From positions 1 to 64,000 of the forward strand of contig NZ_CAKE01000001.1 in assembly GCF_000296835.1 (NCBI RefSeq): DNA of 64,000 nucleotides. Reading direction: 5' to 3'. A program made the translations under genes and the position numbers. Below the pieces are notes generated by a model. That model made no database searches. It was not told the origin of the DNA and saw only the letters and a program-made list of their open reading frames with translations. This stretch comes from Lactobacillus hominis DSM 23910 = CRBIP 24.179. Its GTDB lineage: Bacteria > Bacillota > Bacilli > Lactobacillales > Lactobacillaceae. Shown here piece by piece: positions 26,707 to 37,112 of the stretch (within the stretch, counting starts at the first letter, position 1; each line of letters begins with the position of its first letter).

Positions 26707-27072
26707 ATGGCTGATAGCTCAGCAAGAAATTTAAATTATCAACAGACCGTTCAACGTGAGACTGAGCAACCAGGCAAAACGATAGTTCTTAATCCTAAAA
26801 GCGTTCCCTGGAGCCGCTTAGAAAAGGCGTTAATGGTTATAGGAAGTGTGATTACACTTGGCTTAATGACTATGTTGGTGTCAGCCAGCGTTGCTTCAAC
26901 TAATGCCCAGCACACATTAGCCAAAGAAGAACAAACTATTACTTCTAAGCAAAATCACAATACCGATCTTCGTCAAGAAGTCGGCGAACTAACATCAACT
27001 AGCCGAATGAACAAAATTGCTAAACAACAAGGTTTACGCCTTATTGAAAGCAATATTAGGAATGTCCGTTAA
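26707..27072 (+). CDS. ftsL: FtsL, division protein
   Basis: This 121-residue bitopic protein has a cytoplasmic N-terminus of about 45 residues, one span (about 47-69, VIGSVITLGLMTMLVSASVA) and a leucine-zipper-like coiled coil. It forms a complex with DivIB and DivIC that activates septal PBP2B/FtsW. Sequence is poorly conserved, so the call rests on size, topology and position between rsmH and the PBP gene, whose start overlaps the last base. Confidence 0.9.
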   Translation: MADSSARNLNYQQTVQRETEQPGKTIVLNPKSVPWSRLEKALMVIGSVITLGLMTMLVSASVASTNAQHTLAKEEQTITSKQNHNTDLRQEVGELTSTSRMNKIAKQQGLRLIESNIRNVR

Positions 27073-29225
27073 TGAAAAAATTCAATAATTTAAACAAAAA
27101 TAGATCCAAAGCCCACGGCTACCGCTTTACGGTGGGGAGAATCCTCCAAATAGTCTTGGCTTTGGTTTTTCTTGTATTTATAGGTAGATTTTTATATATT
27201 GGTATCTCGCAAAAAGTTGCAGGACAAAACTTAAGCAAGCGTACTAACCAGCTCTATAGTCGCAATGAAGTCCTTAAAGCAACGCGTGGTTCTATTTATG
27301 ATCACAATGGCTTAACCATTGCAGAAGATTCACATACTTATACGGTGTATGCTATTTTGGATAAAAGCTCTGTTACTTATAACAATAAACCGATGTATGT
27401 AGTAAATAAGGCAAAAACTGCACAAAAGTTATCGGAAGTTCTACCTTTAAGTAAAGAAGAAATATTAAAATATTTAAATCCAAAGCATAAAGCTTATCAA
27501 GTCCAATTTGGGACAGCAGGATCTGGTTTGACCATGAGACAGCGCAAGCAAATTGAAGCAATGAAATTGCCTGGAATTAGATTCATGGAAACTGCATCAC
27601 GTTTATATCCAAATGGTGCTTTTGCTTCTCACGTAGTAGGTCTTGCTCAGCTGCAAAATAATAAAAAGACTCGCCAGCATGATTTAGTGGGAACCATGGG
27701 ACTTGAGCAATATTTCAATAAGCAGCTGTCTGGTAAAGATGGTTATCGCGAAGCATTTGTTGATGCTGAAAATTATCAAATGCCAAATAGTAGCCATACT
27801 TTTAAACCAGCTAAAAATGGCGACGACATTTATTTAACTCTTGATTCGCAACTGCAGTCTTATTTAGAAAATTTGATGACAAAAGTTCAAAATAAATATA
27901 AGCCTAAAAGCTTAACAGCGGTTGTTGAAGATGTAAAAACTGGTAAAATATTAGCTGCTTCACAAAGACCTACTTTTGATCCGGAAACTAAAAAGAATCT
28001 CGATTCAAATTGGCGTAATATTTTGGTACAAGATTCATATGAAGCAGGTTCTGTATTTAAAATTTTGTCGATGACTGCAGCAATTCAATCTGGACATTAT
28101 AATCCAAATGAATACTATAGATCCGGATCAATTACGCTTAATGGTTCAACGATTCACGACTGGAATGTGTCTGGTTGGGGAAGCATCCCGATGTCGCAAG
28201 CCTTTCCTCGTTCAAGTAATGTCGGTATGGCAACTTTAGAACAAAAGATGGGCAATGCAACTTGGAAAGAGTATCTTAACAAGTTTAAGATTGGTCAGAA
28301 AACTAACGTTACTTTGCCTGGTGAAAATCCAGGTTACGTAAACATTAAAACTAATCTGGATGGGGCAGTTACTTCATTTGGTCAGGGCGTAACTGTAAAC
28401 GTCATGCAAATGATGCAAGTTTATAGTGCCTTGGCAAATGATGGGCAAATGCTTAAACCGCAATTTGTAGAAAAAATTGTTTCTCCATCTGGCAAAGTAG
28501 TTTCTAAGTTTCATAAAGAAAAAGTAGGCAAACCAGTATTTTCAAAACAAACTGCTCAAACTACATTAAAATTAATGCAGGATGTTTTAAATCCAAAATA
28601 TGGTACTGGTGTTGCCTATAAGATGCCAGGCAAGAGCATTGCAGTTAAAACTGGGACGGCGCAAATTGCCTCACCAAAAGGCGGTTATCTATCAGGAGCT
28701 AACAACTATATCTTCTCAGTTGTTGGATTAACGCCTGCAAATAATCCACGTTACTGCGTATATCTGACAATGCGCCAGCCACAAAAGATGTCAGACCCTG
28801 CAGAAACAATCCTTGCTTCAATATTCAAACCAGTTATGAATCGTTTAATTTCATCAATGTCACAAAGTAGCGTACATGTTGTTACGGTTCCGCAGTTGAC
28901 AAATAAAAAGCTTGCCCAAGCAAAAGAAAGTGCTGCAAACGAAGGTTTAAATGTTGAAATTATCGGAACAGGACAAAGCGTAATTCGTCAAGCTTATGCT
29001 GCAGGAGCTAAAACAGAGTCTGGCAATAAAGTATTTGTCTTTACTGGCGGCACAATTTATTGTCCAGATATGCAAGGCTGGAGCAAGGAAGATGTCGCTA
29101 ACTTTAGTAGCAGTGCCCAAATTCCAATTACAATTAATGGTACGGGCAAAAAAGTTACATCTCAAAGTATCACAAAAGGTCAAGTTATTAATAGAAACAG
29201 TAAATTATCAGTTACTCTAAAATAA
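27072..29225 (+). CDS. pbp2B: Penicillin-binding protein 2B, septal transpeptidase with PASTA domains
   Basis: This 717-residue class B PBP cross-links septal peptidoglycan. It has a membrane span at about residues 22-42, a PBP dimer domain, then a transpeptidase domain with the SxxK motif SVFK (in YEAGSVFKI), the SxN motif SSN (FPRSSNVGM) and KTG in VKTGTAQIA. Two C-terminal PASTA-like segments follow (from VVTVPQLTNKKLAQAKESA and IYCPDMQGWSKEDVANF). The layout equals Bacillus PBP2B. It abuts ftsL and precedes mraY. Confidence 0.95.
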   Translation: MKKFNNLNKNRSKAHGYRFTVGRILQIVLALVFLVFIGRFLYIGISQKVAGQNLSKRTNQLYSRNEVLKATRGSIYDHNGLTIAEDSHTYTVYAILDKSSVTYNNKPMYVVNKAKTAQKLSEVLPLSKEEILKYLNPKHKAYQVQFGTAGSGLTMRQRKQIEAMKLPGIRFMETASRLYPNGAFASHVVGLAQLQNNKKTRQHDLVGTMGLEQYFNKQLSGKDGYREAFVDAENYQMPNSSHTFKPAKNGDDIYLTLDSQLQSYLENLMTKVQNKYKPKSLTAVVEDVKTGKILAASQRPTFDPETKKNLDSNWRNILVQDSYEAGSVFKILSMTAAIQSGHYNPNEYYRSGSITLNGSTIHDWNVSGWGSIPMSQAFPRSSNVGMATLEQKMGNATWKEYLNKFKIGQKTNVTLPGENPGYVNIKTNLDGAVTSFGQGVTVNVMQMMQVYSALANDGQMLKPQFVEKIVSPSGKVVSKFHKEKVGKPVFSKQTAQTTLKLMQDVLNPKYGTGVAYKMPGKSIAVKTGTAQIASPKGGYLSGANNYIFSVVGLTPANNPRYCVYLTMRQPQKMSDPAETILASIFKPVMNRLISSMSQSSVHVVTVPQLTNKKLAQAKESAANEGLNVEIIGTGQSVIRQAYAAGAKTESGNKVFVFTGGTIYCPDMQGWSKEDVANFSSSAQIPITINGTGKKVTSQSITKGQVINRNSKLSVTLK

Positions 29226-29244
29226 GGATTAAAGGAGCTAAAAA

Positions 29245-30204
29245 ATGCAATATAGTTTAATACCATTTATCTCAAGCTTTGCGCTGACGGTAATAGTATT
29301 ACCATTATTTATCGGTTTTATGAGAATGCACCACGAAGGACAACAAATTCGTGATGAAGGACCAAAATGGCATGAAAAAAAATCAGGAACTCCAACTATG
29401 GGAGGAGTTGTATTTGTCTTAGCAGCAATCATTTCTACAATTTGGGTTGCTTTATGGCAAAAAGATTTAACTAAAGTTGGCTGGATTTTAATCATTGCTT
29501 TCTTTGGTTACGGCCTGATTGGCTTTTTAGATGATGGTATCAAGCTATACTTTAAACGTAATTTAGGTTTAAGAGCTTGGCAAAAACTATTAGGTCAAAT
29601 AATTATTGCAGCATTAATTATTTTCATTGCTTACACTGATCATTTTCCATTTGAACTTTACATTCCATTTATGGGTGTTGTTCAAAATGTATTTCTATTT
29701 TCAATTTTTGTACTCTTTTGGCTAGTTGGTTTTTCAAATGCTGTTAACTTATCAGATGGATTAGATGGTTTAGCTACTGGTTTATCAATCATTGCCTATG
29801 GTACATACGCATATTTAGCTTATAAACAAAACAACGTTATCATTCTTATTTTTACTTTGAGTGTAATTGGTGGTTTAGTTGGCTTCTTAATTTTTAACCA
29901 CAAACCAGCTAAAATATTTATGGGTGATGCCGGCTCGCTTGCCTTAGGTGGCGGACTTGCTGCAGTAGCAATTTTCTTGCATCATCCTTGGTCATTATTG
30001 TTAATCGGAATCGTCTTTGTTTTAGAAACTTTAAGCGTTATTTTGCAAGTTATTTCCTTTCAAACTACTGGAAAGAGAATCTTTAAGATGACGCCTATTC
30101 ACCACCACTTTGAAATGCTTGGTTGGTCTGAATGGAAAGTCGATATTGTATTTTGGTTAGTTGGTTTAGTTGGAAGCATTATTTATTTATGCATTTGGAG
30201 ATAA
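29245..30204 (+). CDS. mraY: MraY, phospho-MurNAc-pentapeptide transferase
   Basis: This 319-residue ten-span membrane enzyme makes lipid I from UDP-MurNAc-pentapeptide and undecaprenyl phosphate. Diagnostic segments are [28 protein letters not shown] (the aspartate pair), [29 protein letters not shown] and the histidine motif [11 protein letters not shown]. The gene follows pbp2B directly, without murE between, and MurD comes next. Confidence 0.97.
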   Translation: MQYSLIPFISSFALTVIVLPLFIGFMRMHHEGQQIRDEGPKWHEKKSGTPTMGGVVFVLAAIISTIWVALWQKDLTKVGWILIIAFFGYGLIGFLDDGIKLYFKRNLGLRAWQKLLGQIIIAALIIFIAYTDHFPFELYIPFMGVVQNVFLFSIFVLFWLVGFSNAVNLSDGLDGLATGLSIIAYGTYAYLAYKQNNVIILIFTLSVIGGLVGFLIFNHKPAKIFMGDAGSLALGGGLAAVAIFLHHPWSLLLIGIVFVLETLSVILQVISFQTTGKRIFKMTPIHHHFEMLGWSEWKVDIVFWLVGLVGSIIYLCIWR

Positions 30205-30213
30205 AATAAAAAA

Positions 30214-31596
30214 ATGAAACACGTTAAGACATATGAAGATAAAAATGTACTTGTTCTTGGTTTAGGAAAGAGTGGTTTTGCAGTTAGCGAATTGCTTTTG
30301 AAGCTTGGAGCCAAACTTACTTTAAACGATAAAAAAGATCTTTCAGATAATGAGCATGCACAAGAACTTGAAAAAAAAGGCGTACGTGTAATTTCAGGAC
30401 ATCACCCAGTTGATTTATTTGATAAAGAAAAATTTGATTATTTAGTCAAAAATCCAGGAATTCCTTATGAAAACCCAATGGTGCAAAAAGCTCAAGAAAA
30501 AAATGTTCCAGTTATCACTGAACCAGAAGTCGCTCTTAGCGTAAGCGAGGCGCCATATGTCTGCGTAACAGGTTCAAATGGTAAGACTACTACAGTAATG
30601 CTCACACAAAGAATCATGGACCATTATTTAAGCAAAGACGGTCATCATGCATATGCAGTAGGAAATATTGGGGTACCAATTTCTGAAGTAGTTGAAAAAG
30701 CCACTGATAAAGATTTGTTAGTAGTAGAAATTTCTAGCTTCCAATTAATGGGTGTAACTGATATTAAGCCAAAAGTTGCAGCAATTGTTGATATTTATAA
30801 CAATGTTCACCTTGACTACCATAAGACATTTGATAATTATGTTGCAGCAAAATTAAGAGTTACTCAGAGTCAAGATAGCTCAGATTTTTTTGTAGCTAAC
30901 TTTGATCAAAAAGATATTTTTGCAAAAGAAAAGGCTGCAACTAAAGCTAAGATAATTACTTTCTCAGAAACAGATCCAAAAGCTGATTATTATATCGGCA
31001 AAGAATATTTGGAAAGTCATGACGATCACAAAATTATGAAGAAATCAGAAATCAAAATTCCTGGTATTCATAATGAACAAAACAGTTTGGTTGCCATTGC
31101 AATTTCAAAAATCTTAGGTGCAAGCGACGAAGATATTCAAAGCGTACTTTCTACATTTAGTGGTGCTAAACATCGTTTACAATATGTTAAAACATATAAT
31201 GGTCGCAAGATTTATAATGATTCAAAATCAACAAACATTGAAGCTGCTTCAGTAGCTATTCCTTCATTTGAACAGCCACAAGTTTTAATTGCTGGAGGTC
31301 TTGATCGAGGTTTTATGTTTGATGATTTGGTACCATTATTTAAGAAGCACGTAAAAGCAATTGTTCTTTACGGTGAAACCAAGTATTTATTAGCTGATGC
31401 TGCAAGAAAAGCTGCCATCAAAGATATTGTGATTGTTAATACCTTACAAGAAGCAGTTCCAAAAGCATATGAATTAAGTGATGAAGGCGATGTAATCCTA
31501 TTTTCACCAGCATGTGCTTCATGGGATCAATTTAATACTTTTGAACAACGTGGGGACTTCTTTGTTAAATTTATAGAGGAATTAAAGACCAAATAA
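30214..31596 (+). CDS. murD: MurD, UDP-MurNAc-L-alanine:D-glutamate ligase
   Basis: This 460-residue ligase adds D-Glu to the peptide stem. The ATP loop is VTGSNGKTTTVM (about residues 115-126); the N-terminal NAD-like fold starts VLVLGLGKSGFAVSELL, and the C-terminal domain has NDSKSTNIEAASVAI and FSPACASWDQFNTFEQRG. Length is normal. It lies between mraY and murG in the standard order. Confidence 0.97.
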   Translation: MKHVKTYEDKNVLVLGLGKSGFAVSELLLKLGAKLTLNDKKDLSDNEHAQELEKKGVRVISGHHPVDLFDKEKFDYLVKNPGIPYENPMVQKAQEKNVPVITEPEVALSVSEAPYVCVTGSNGKTTTVMLTQRIMDHYLSKDGHHAYAVGNIGVPISEVVEKATDKDLLVVEISSFQLMGVTDIKPKVAAIVDIYNNVHLDYHKTFDNYVAAKLRVTQSQDSSDFFVANFDQKDIFAKEKAATKAKIITFSETDPKADYYIGKEYLESHDDHKIMKKSEIKIPGIHNEQNSLVAIAISKILGASDEDIQSVLSTFSGAKHRLQYVKTYNGRKIYNDSKSTNIEAASVAIPSFEQPQVLIAGGLDRGFMFDDLVPLFKKHVKAIVLYGETKYLLADAARKAAIKDIVIVNTLQEAVPKAYELSDEGDVILFSPACASWDQFNTFEQRGDFFVKFIEELKTK

Positions 31597-31598
31597 TT

Positions 31599-32708
31599 AT
31601 GAGAGTGATTTTTACAGGTGGCGGAACAGGTGGCCACATTTATCCAATAATGGCGTTAATTGAAAGACTTAAAGAAAGAAAATTAGTTACTAACGAAGAT
31701 ATTCTTTTTGTCGGAACTAAAAAGGGTTTGGAATCTAAAATTGTACCTGCAGCTGGGGTTCCATTTGAAACTTTGAACGTTCAAGGTTTTGATCGACGTC
31801 ATATCTTAAGAAATTTTGAAACTGTAAAGTTATTTTTGGAAGCAACTAAGCAAGCTAAAAAAATAATTACTGAATTTAAGCCTGATATTGTAGTCGGAAC
31901 AGGTGGCTATGTATGCGGGGCTATGGTTTATGAAGCAGCTAAGATGAAAGTACCAACGCTGATTCATGAATCTAATTCAGTGGTTGGTTTAGCTAATAAA
32001 TTCTTAGCTCATTATGTTGATAAGGTTTGTTACACTTTTGACGATGCCGCAAAACAATTTTCTGAGAAAAAGAAATTAGTTAAGACCGGTAATCCACGTT
32101 CGCAGCAAGTTTTAGGCTTAAATAAAGAAAAAGTTGATATTGCTAAAAAATGGGGACTTAACCCGGAAGTGCCAACAGTATTGATCTTTGGTGGTTCTCG
32201 CGGAGCCTTAGCAATTAATAGAATTGTGATGAAGTCTTTAAAAGAATTAGAGCAAAAGCCATACCAGGTTATTTGGGCAACTGGACAATTATATTACGGC
32301 AAAATCAAAGAAGAACTTGCTGGTAGAAAAATTAATTCTAATGTTCAAATAGTTCCTTATATTGACAATATGCCGGGACTTTTGCCACAAATGACTTGTG
32401 TAGTATCTCGTTCAGGAGCAACAAGCTTAGCTGAATTTACTGCTTTAGGCGTACCTGTAATTTTAATTCCAAGTCCTAATGTAACTCATAACCATCAATA
32501 CAAAAATGCGATGGATATGGAAAAAGCGGGAGCAGCTTTAGTAATTTCTGAAGATGATTTAAACCCTAATAATTTTGTTTCATCTATTGATCATATTTTG
32601 TTAGATAGTCAATATGCGCAAAAAATGAGTGCAGCATCTAAAAAATTAGGTGTTCCAGATGCTTCTGATCAAGTAATTTCTGTAATGGAATCATTAATTA
32701 AAAAATAG
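31599..32708 (+). CDS. murG: MurG, lipid II synthase (GlcNAc transferase)
   Basis: This 369-residue GT28 glycosyltransferase adds GlcNAc to lipid I on the inner membrane face. The N-terminal GGGTGGHIYP loop, the HESNSVVGLANK segment, GGSRGA and the VVSRSGATSLAE donor-binding motif are all present. The ATG follows the murD stop by 2 bases. Confidence 0.97.
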   Translation: MRVIFTGGGTGGHIYPIMALIERLKERKLVTNEDILFVGTKKGLESKIVPAAGVPFETLNVQGFDRRHILRNFETVKLFLEATKQAKKIITEFKPDIVVGTGGYVCGAMVYEAAKMKVPTLIHESNSVVGLANKFLAHYVDKVCYTFDDAAKQFSEKKKLVKTGNPRSQQVLGLNKEKVDIAKKWGLNPEVPTVLIFGGSRGALAINRIVMKSLKELEQKPYQVIWATGQLYYGKIKEELAGRKINSNVQIVPYIDNMPGLLPQMTCVVSRSGATSLAEFTALGVPVILIPSPNVTHNHQYKNAMDMEKAGAALVISEDDLNPNNFVSSIDHILLDSQYAQKMSAASKKLGVPDASDQVISVMESLIKK

Positions 32709-32736
32709 GCCATGTTAAAAGTAAGAGGTGAGGCAG

Positions 32737-33591
32737 TTGGCTAAAGAAAAGATTACTAAAAAAGATCCTAAAAAGCAGCTTTCAGGCTGGCTAGATTATC
32801 GATCAAAAGAAAATAATCCTAATAATCCCAAAGTTTCTGCCTCATTAAAGAAGTTGCAAGCTGAAAGGCGACATGCACTTTTAACTAGGCTAGGCGTAAT
32901 TATTTTTACTTCTGTTTGTTTTATTTTAATATTAGGATATTTTGTTTCACCTAAGGCTAATGTCGCCAGTGTTCAAATAAAAGGCGCTCCAGAATTAAAT
33001 AGCTCTCAAATTGTAAAAGCAAGTGGCATTAATAGCCAAGATAAAGTTTTGGGGACCTTTTTAAAGCAAAAGCAATATAGCCAAAAATTAAGTGCTGCTT
33101 TTCCTGAAATTGAATCAGTTAAAATAAGTACCAGTCATTTAAACAATGTAATTTTTAATATTAAAGAAAAAAAAGTAATTGGCTATATTTCTGAAAAGGA
33201 TAACCACTACCGTAAGATTTTGGCTAACGGAAAAGTGGGGAGTCAGACTTTATCTGCGAAAGAAATAGACAAACAAAAACCAATTTTTATTGGTTATAAT
33301 AAACGTGCATCTTTGAAAGAAGATTTAGATATTTATTCTAAGCTACCAGTTAAAGTTCAAAATCAAATTAAAGTGATGAGTGGTGAAACAAATCGTCCTA
33401 CTCAGATTATTTTTGTTATGAATGATAATAATGTGGTGATTGGCAACACATCAACCATTGCATCAAAGATTAAATATTATGAAAAAATCAAGAATCAACT
33501 AAAGCAGCCATCAGTAATTGACTTAGAAATCGGTGCATTTTCTAGACCTTTGTCAAATGATGAAAAGAATCGGTTAAGAATAGCGCCATAA
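32737..33591 (+). CDS. divIB: DivIB/FtsQ, division protein
   Basis: This is a bitopic division protein with a cytoplasmic N-terminus of about 55 residues, a span (LGVIIFTSVCFILILGYFV) and an extracellular POTRA domain (ANVASVQIKGAPELNSSQIV). It works with FtsL and DivIC. I choose TTG 32737 as start because AGAGGTGA, a near-perfect Shine-Dalgarno site, ends 5 bases before it; the in-frame GTG 32728 lies inside that site. The product is 284 residues. It sits between murG and ftsA, the normal FtsQ place. Confidence 0.9.
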   Translation: MAKEKITKKDPKKQLSGWLDYRSKENNPNNPKVSASLKKLQAERRHALLTRLGVIIFTSVCFILILGYFVSPKANVASVQIKGAPELNSSQIVKASGINSQDKVLGTFLKQKQYSQKLSAAFPEIESVKISTSHLNNVIFNIKEKKVIGYISEKDNHYRKILANGKVGSQTLSAKEIDKQKPIFIGYNKRASLKEDLDIYSKLPVKVQNQIKVMSGETNRPTQIIFVMNDNNVVIGNTSTIASKIKYYEKIKNQLKQPSVIDLEIGAFSRPLSNDEKNRLRIAP

Positions 33592-33655
33592 CTATACGAA
33601 TCAATGGATGTTATGTTAAAATTTTAACTAAAAGTAGAATTGTGGGGGCATTATT

Positions 33656-35026
33656 TTGGATAAAACTAATTTATTAGTGGGATTAGATATTGGTACCACT
33701 TCAATTAAGGCAGTTGTCGCAGATACTGCTTCAAATGAATTAAGAGTTATTGGAGCAGCTAGCGCTCCAACTAAAGGGATGCGGCATGGCAAGATCGTTG
33801 ATATTGATCAGACCGCTAGCGCTATTGCGTCTGCTTTGAAAAAAGTATCAGAAAAAACAAATTCAAAGATTTACCGAGTTGTAACTGGAATTCCTGTTGG
33901 ATTATTGCAACTTGAAGAAGCTAAAGGTTTAATCAATATCGGTGAACAAGGTCAAGAAGTTGGCGATAGCGATGTCAAGCGTGTACTTTCATCTGCTATT
34001 AGCTCTTCTTTAAAAGAGGGTTGGGAACCGATCGCATTTTTACCTAATAAGTTTTTGATTGATGGTAGAACAGATGTTGATGATCCTCGAAAAATGATTG
34101 CCCACTCTTTAGAAATACACGGTATTCTACTTACTGCTCCAACAACTGATTTGCATAATATTAAAAAAGCAATTGAAAGAGCGGGATATCAGAATAACTT
34201 CTTTGTTCCAACTCCTTTAGCAATTGCTAGCGTAGCCTTAGACGAAGGCGAAAGGACTTTTGGTGCAATTATCTTAGACTTGGGCGGTGGCACTACAACT
34301 GCTACTGTGATTCACGAAAATAAGATTAAATATGCCACAATCGATCTTGAAGGCGGAAGCGACATTACAAATGATATTTCGGTAGTTTTGAATACATCAA
34401 AAAACGAAGCTGAAAAAATCAAACGTGAATTTGGCTACGCTGACCCAAATTTAACCTCTACAGATAACAAATTTCCAGTTAACGTGGTGGGCGAAAGCGC
34501 ACCGCAAATGATTGATGAAGAATATTTAAGCGAAATTATTAACGCACGTTTAGAGCAAATTTTAGACCGAGTAGGTAATGGCCTAGATGATCATGATGCA
34601 TTTAAATTGCCAGGTGGTGTTGTGATTACTGGTGGTTCTAGTGCTTTACAAGGAACTGATGACGTTGTTAAAGACAACTTCCAAGTTAAAGCTAGAATTT
34701 TCCAACCTGACCAAATGGGATTAAGAAATCCTTTATATGCCGCGGGTTTTGGCGTAGTAAAATACGCTTATAGCTTAGCGGATATTGATTATTTGGTTAA
34801 CAGTGTAATTTATGGCGGTCAGATTACACCAAAAATATCTGAAGATAATAATTCAGAAAAGATGAAGTTTTTCAAAAGACCGCAGACAACTAGTGAAATA
34901 ACTAGAAAAGAAGATTATAATAAAACTAATGTGGCACAAAGTGCTCATGAATCTGACACGGATGCCAGAGACACTAAAAAGAATAAAAAAGGACTCAGAG
35001 ATTTCTTTAAGAAATTCTTTGATTAA
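33656..35026 (+). CDS. ftsA: FtsA, actin-like division protein
   Basis: This 456-residue protein anchors FtsZ filaments to the membrane. The actin-fold phosphate loops are GLDIGTTSIKAVVAD and IILDLGGGTTTATVI; the adenosine motif is GVVITGGSSALQG. The C-terminal amphipathic helix (LRDFFKKFF) is the membrane anchor. The start is TTG 33656, behind a GGGGG ribosome site. It is followed 19 bases later by ftsZ. Confidence 0.96.
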   Translation: MDKTNLLVGLDIGTTSIKAVVADTASNELRVIGAASAPTKGMRHGKIVDIDQTASAIASALKKVSEKTNSKIYRVVTGIPVGLLQLEEAKGLINIGEQGQEVGDSDVKRVLSSAISSSLKEGWEPIAFLPNKFLIDGRTDVDDPRKMIAHSLEIHGILLTAPTTDLHNIKKAIERAGYQNNFFVPTPLAIASVALDEGERTFGAIILDLGGGTTTATVIHENKIKYATIDLEGGSDITNDISVVLNTSKNEAEKIKREFGYADPNLTSTDNKFPVNVVGESAPQMIDEEYLSEIINARLEQILDRVGNGLDDHDAFKLPGGVVITGGSSALQGTDDVVKDNFQVKARIFQPDQMGLRNPLYAAGFGVVKYAYSLADIDYLVNSVIYGGQITPKISEDNNSEKMKFFKRPQTTSEITRKEDYNKTNVAQSAHESDTDARDTKKNKKGLRDFFKKFFD

Positions 35027-35045
35027 TTAAGGGTGGTTTAGTTAG

Positions 35046-36368
35046 ATGGATTTTACTTTCGATTCGGATGACAACAAAAATGCAGTCATTAAAGTAATCG
35101 GTGTCGGTGGCGCCGGTGGTAATGCTGTTAATCGAATGATAGATGAAGGCGTTCAAGGCGTATCATTTATCGCAGCCAATACAGATGTGCAAGCATTAAA
35201 TAGCAATAAGGCTGAAAACAAGATTCAACTTGGGCCAAAGTTAACTAGAGGTTTAGGCGCAGGTTCACATCCAGAAGTAGGTCAAAAGGCTGCTGAAGAA
35301 AGTCAACAAACGATTGAAGATTCACTTAAAGGCGCAGATATGATTTTTATCACTGCCGGAATGGGCGGTGGTACTGGTACCGGTGCAGCTCCAGTAATTG
35401 CTAAGATTGCTCGTGAAACGGGCGCTTTAACAGTTGGTGTTGTCACTCGTCCATTTACATTCGAAGGACCTAAGCGTTCTAAAAATGCGGCTGAAGGAAT
35501 TAGTCAATTAAAACAATATGTTGATACTTTAGTTATTATTGCAAATAACCGTTTATTAGAAATGGTTGATAAGAAGACTCCAATGATGGATGCCTTCAAA
35601 GAAGCAGATAATGTTTTGCGTCAAGGTGTGCAAGGTATTTCTGATTTGATCACTTCTACCGACTACGTTAACTTGGACTTTGCCGATGTTAAGACAGTAA
35701 TGGAGAATCAAGGAGCTGCCTTAATGGGTATCGGTCGTGCAAGTGGCGAAAATAGAACTGTAGAAGCTACTAAATTAGCTATCTCTTCACCGCTTCTTGA
35801 AGTTTCAATTGATGGTGCTAAGCAAGTATTGCTTAACATTACTGGTGGACCAGATTTGACGTTGTTTGAAGCCCAAGATGCTTCTGACATTGTTTCTAAA
35901 GCCGCTGGTGATGGAGTGAACATTATCTTTGGTACTTCAATCAACGCTAATTTAGGCGATGAAGTAGTAGTTACAGTAATTGCTACTGGTATTGATGCAG
36001 AAGTTGAAGAAGAAGCTTCTAAGCAGCCAAGCCGTCCTGGACGCAGAAGTCGGGTTCAAGCTGAGCCACATCATTCAGAAAATACTTCAACAGTAAATTC
36101 TGAAGATAGACCAAATGAAAAACAAGAAAATGTAGCTCCTGCTACTGATCAAGCACCTAGCCAAGATCAAGATTCATTATTAGATCCAACTAGTGTTTGG
36201 AAACAAGATAAACAAGAAAATAAACGTCCAGAACCAATGAAACAAGAACAACAAGATAAGTTCGATTCATTTGATTCTGACAATCAAAATGGTATTTCAC
36301 AAATTGAAACTAATGCCGATGATGATGAAAGCGACATTCCGTTCTTTAGACATCGTCGTAAGCGTTAG
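35046..36368 (+). CDS. ftsZ: FtsZ, tubulin-like division GTPase
   Basis: This 440-residue protein forms the Z-ring. The tubulin signature [16 protein letters not shown] is at about residue 107-122, with N-terminal [15 protein letters not shown] and T7-loop region [11 protein letters not shown]. An acidic and glutamine-rich linker (about residues 320-425) is long, and the C-terminal peptide ([12 protein letters not shown]) is the docking tail for FtsA and SepF. It is followed by sepF. Confidence 0.99.
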   Translation: MDFTFDSDDNKNAVIKVIGVGGAGGNAVNRMIDEGVQGVSFIAANTDVQALNSNKAENKIQLGPKLTRGLGAGSHPEVGQKAAEESQQTIEDSLKGADMIFITAGMGGGTGTGAAPVIAKIARETGALTVGVVTRPFTFEGPKRSKNAAEGISQLKQYVDTLVIIANNRLLEMVDKKTPMMDAFKEADNVLRQGVQGISDLITSTDYVNLDFADVKTVMENQGAALMGIGRASGENRTVEATKLAISSPLLEVSIDGAKQVLLNITGGPDLTLFEAQDASDIVSKAAGDGVNIIFGTSINANLGDEVVVTVIATGIDAEVEEEASKQPSRPGRRSRVQAEPHHSENTSTVNSEDRPNEKQENVAPATDQAPSQDQDSLLDPTSVWKQDKQENKRPEPMKQEQQDKFDSFDSDNQNGISQIETNADDDESDIPFFRHRRKR

Positions 36369-36386
36369 TTCTAGGAGGAATAAATT

Positions 36387-36812
36387 ATGGCATTTGATAA
36401 ATTAGGCAGATTTTTTGGTATTGCCGAAGATGAAGATATGAATGAAAGTTCATATACTGAAGAAATGGATACTACTCCAGAACCTGAAAAAAATGAAAGA
36501 CGTGCTAATGTAGTTTCAATTAACTCAGGTAGCGCTCCAACTAGCAAGATTGTTTTATACGAACCACGTGTATATTCAGATGCAAAAGAAGTTGCTCAAA
36601 ACTTATTAAGCAACAAGGCAATTATCATTAATTTTGCACGTATGGATGATGCGCAATCACGTAGAATTGTTGATTTTATCACTGGTACAGTTTATGCACT
36701 TAACGGTGAAATTCAACGTGTTGGAGATAAGATTTTCTTAGCAACTCCACCAAAATTTGAAACTGATGGAAAAATTGCTGAATTAGTAGATAAGAAAGAT
36801 AATATCGATTAA
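36387..36812 (+). CDS. sepF: SepF, FtsZ-bundling protein
   Basis: This 141-residue protein has an N-terminal amphipathic membrane anchor (MAFDKLGRFFGIAEDED) and a C-terminal SepF domain with EPRVYSDAKEVAQNLLSNKA and FITGTVYALNGEIQRVGDKI. It aligns FtsZ filaments and can replace FtsA in part. AGGAGG precedes its ATG; its stop overlaps the yggT start by one base (TAATG). Confidence 0.96.
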   Translation: MAFDKLGRFFGIAEDEDMNESSYTEEMDTTPEPEKNERRANVVSINSGSAPTSKIVLYEPRVYSDAKEVAQNLLSNKAIIINFARMDDAQSRRIVDFITGTVYALNGEIQRVGDKIFLATPPKFETDGKIAELVDKKDNID

Positions 36813-37096
36813 TGCAAGCTTTATTAGTTATATATCAAATTGTAAATACTGTTATTTACATATACAGTTTATTAATTGTGATATATACTCTTTTAACTTG
36901 GGTGCCGCGCTTATTAAATTCAGCGATCGGACGTATATTAGCTAAGATTGTAGAACCATATTTAGGTTGGTTTGAGAGGATAATTCCTCCAATTGCTGGA
37001 ATTTCTTTTGCGCCTGTAGTTGCACTTTTAGTACTGTATTTAATTAATAATTATGCTTTGCGTGGTATAATTCTTTTCTTAATGAGATTTGTATAA
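36812..37096 (+). CDS. YggT family membrane protein
   Basis: This 94-residue protein has two hydrophobic helical pairs and the YggT-type pattern (LLTWVPRLLNSAIGRILAKIVEPYLGWFERIIPP). Its function is not settled; in Firmicutes it lies between sepF and ylmH as here, suggesting a link to division or wall synthesis. Overlap of one base with sepF shows co-translation. Confidence 0.9.
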   Translation: MQALLVIYQIVNTVIYIYSLLIVIYTLLTWVPRLLNSAIGRILAKIVEPYLGWFERIIPPIAGISFAPVVALLVLYLINNYALRGIILFLMRFV

Positions 37097-37112
37097 AGCG
37101 TAAATTTACAAA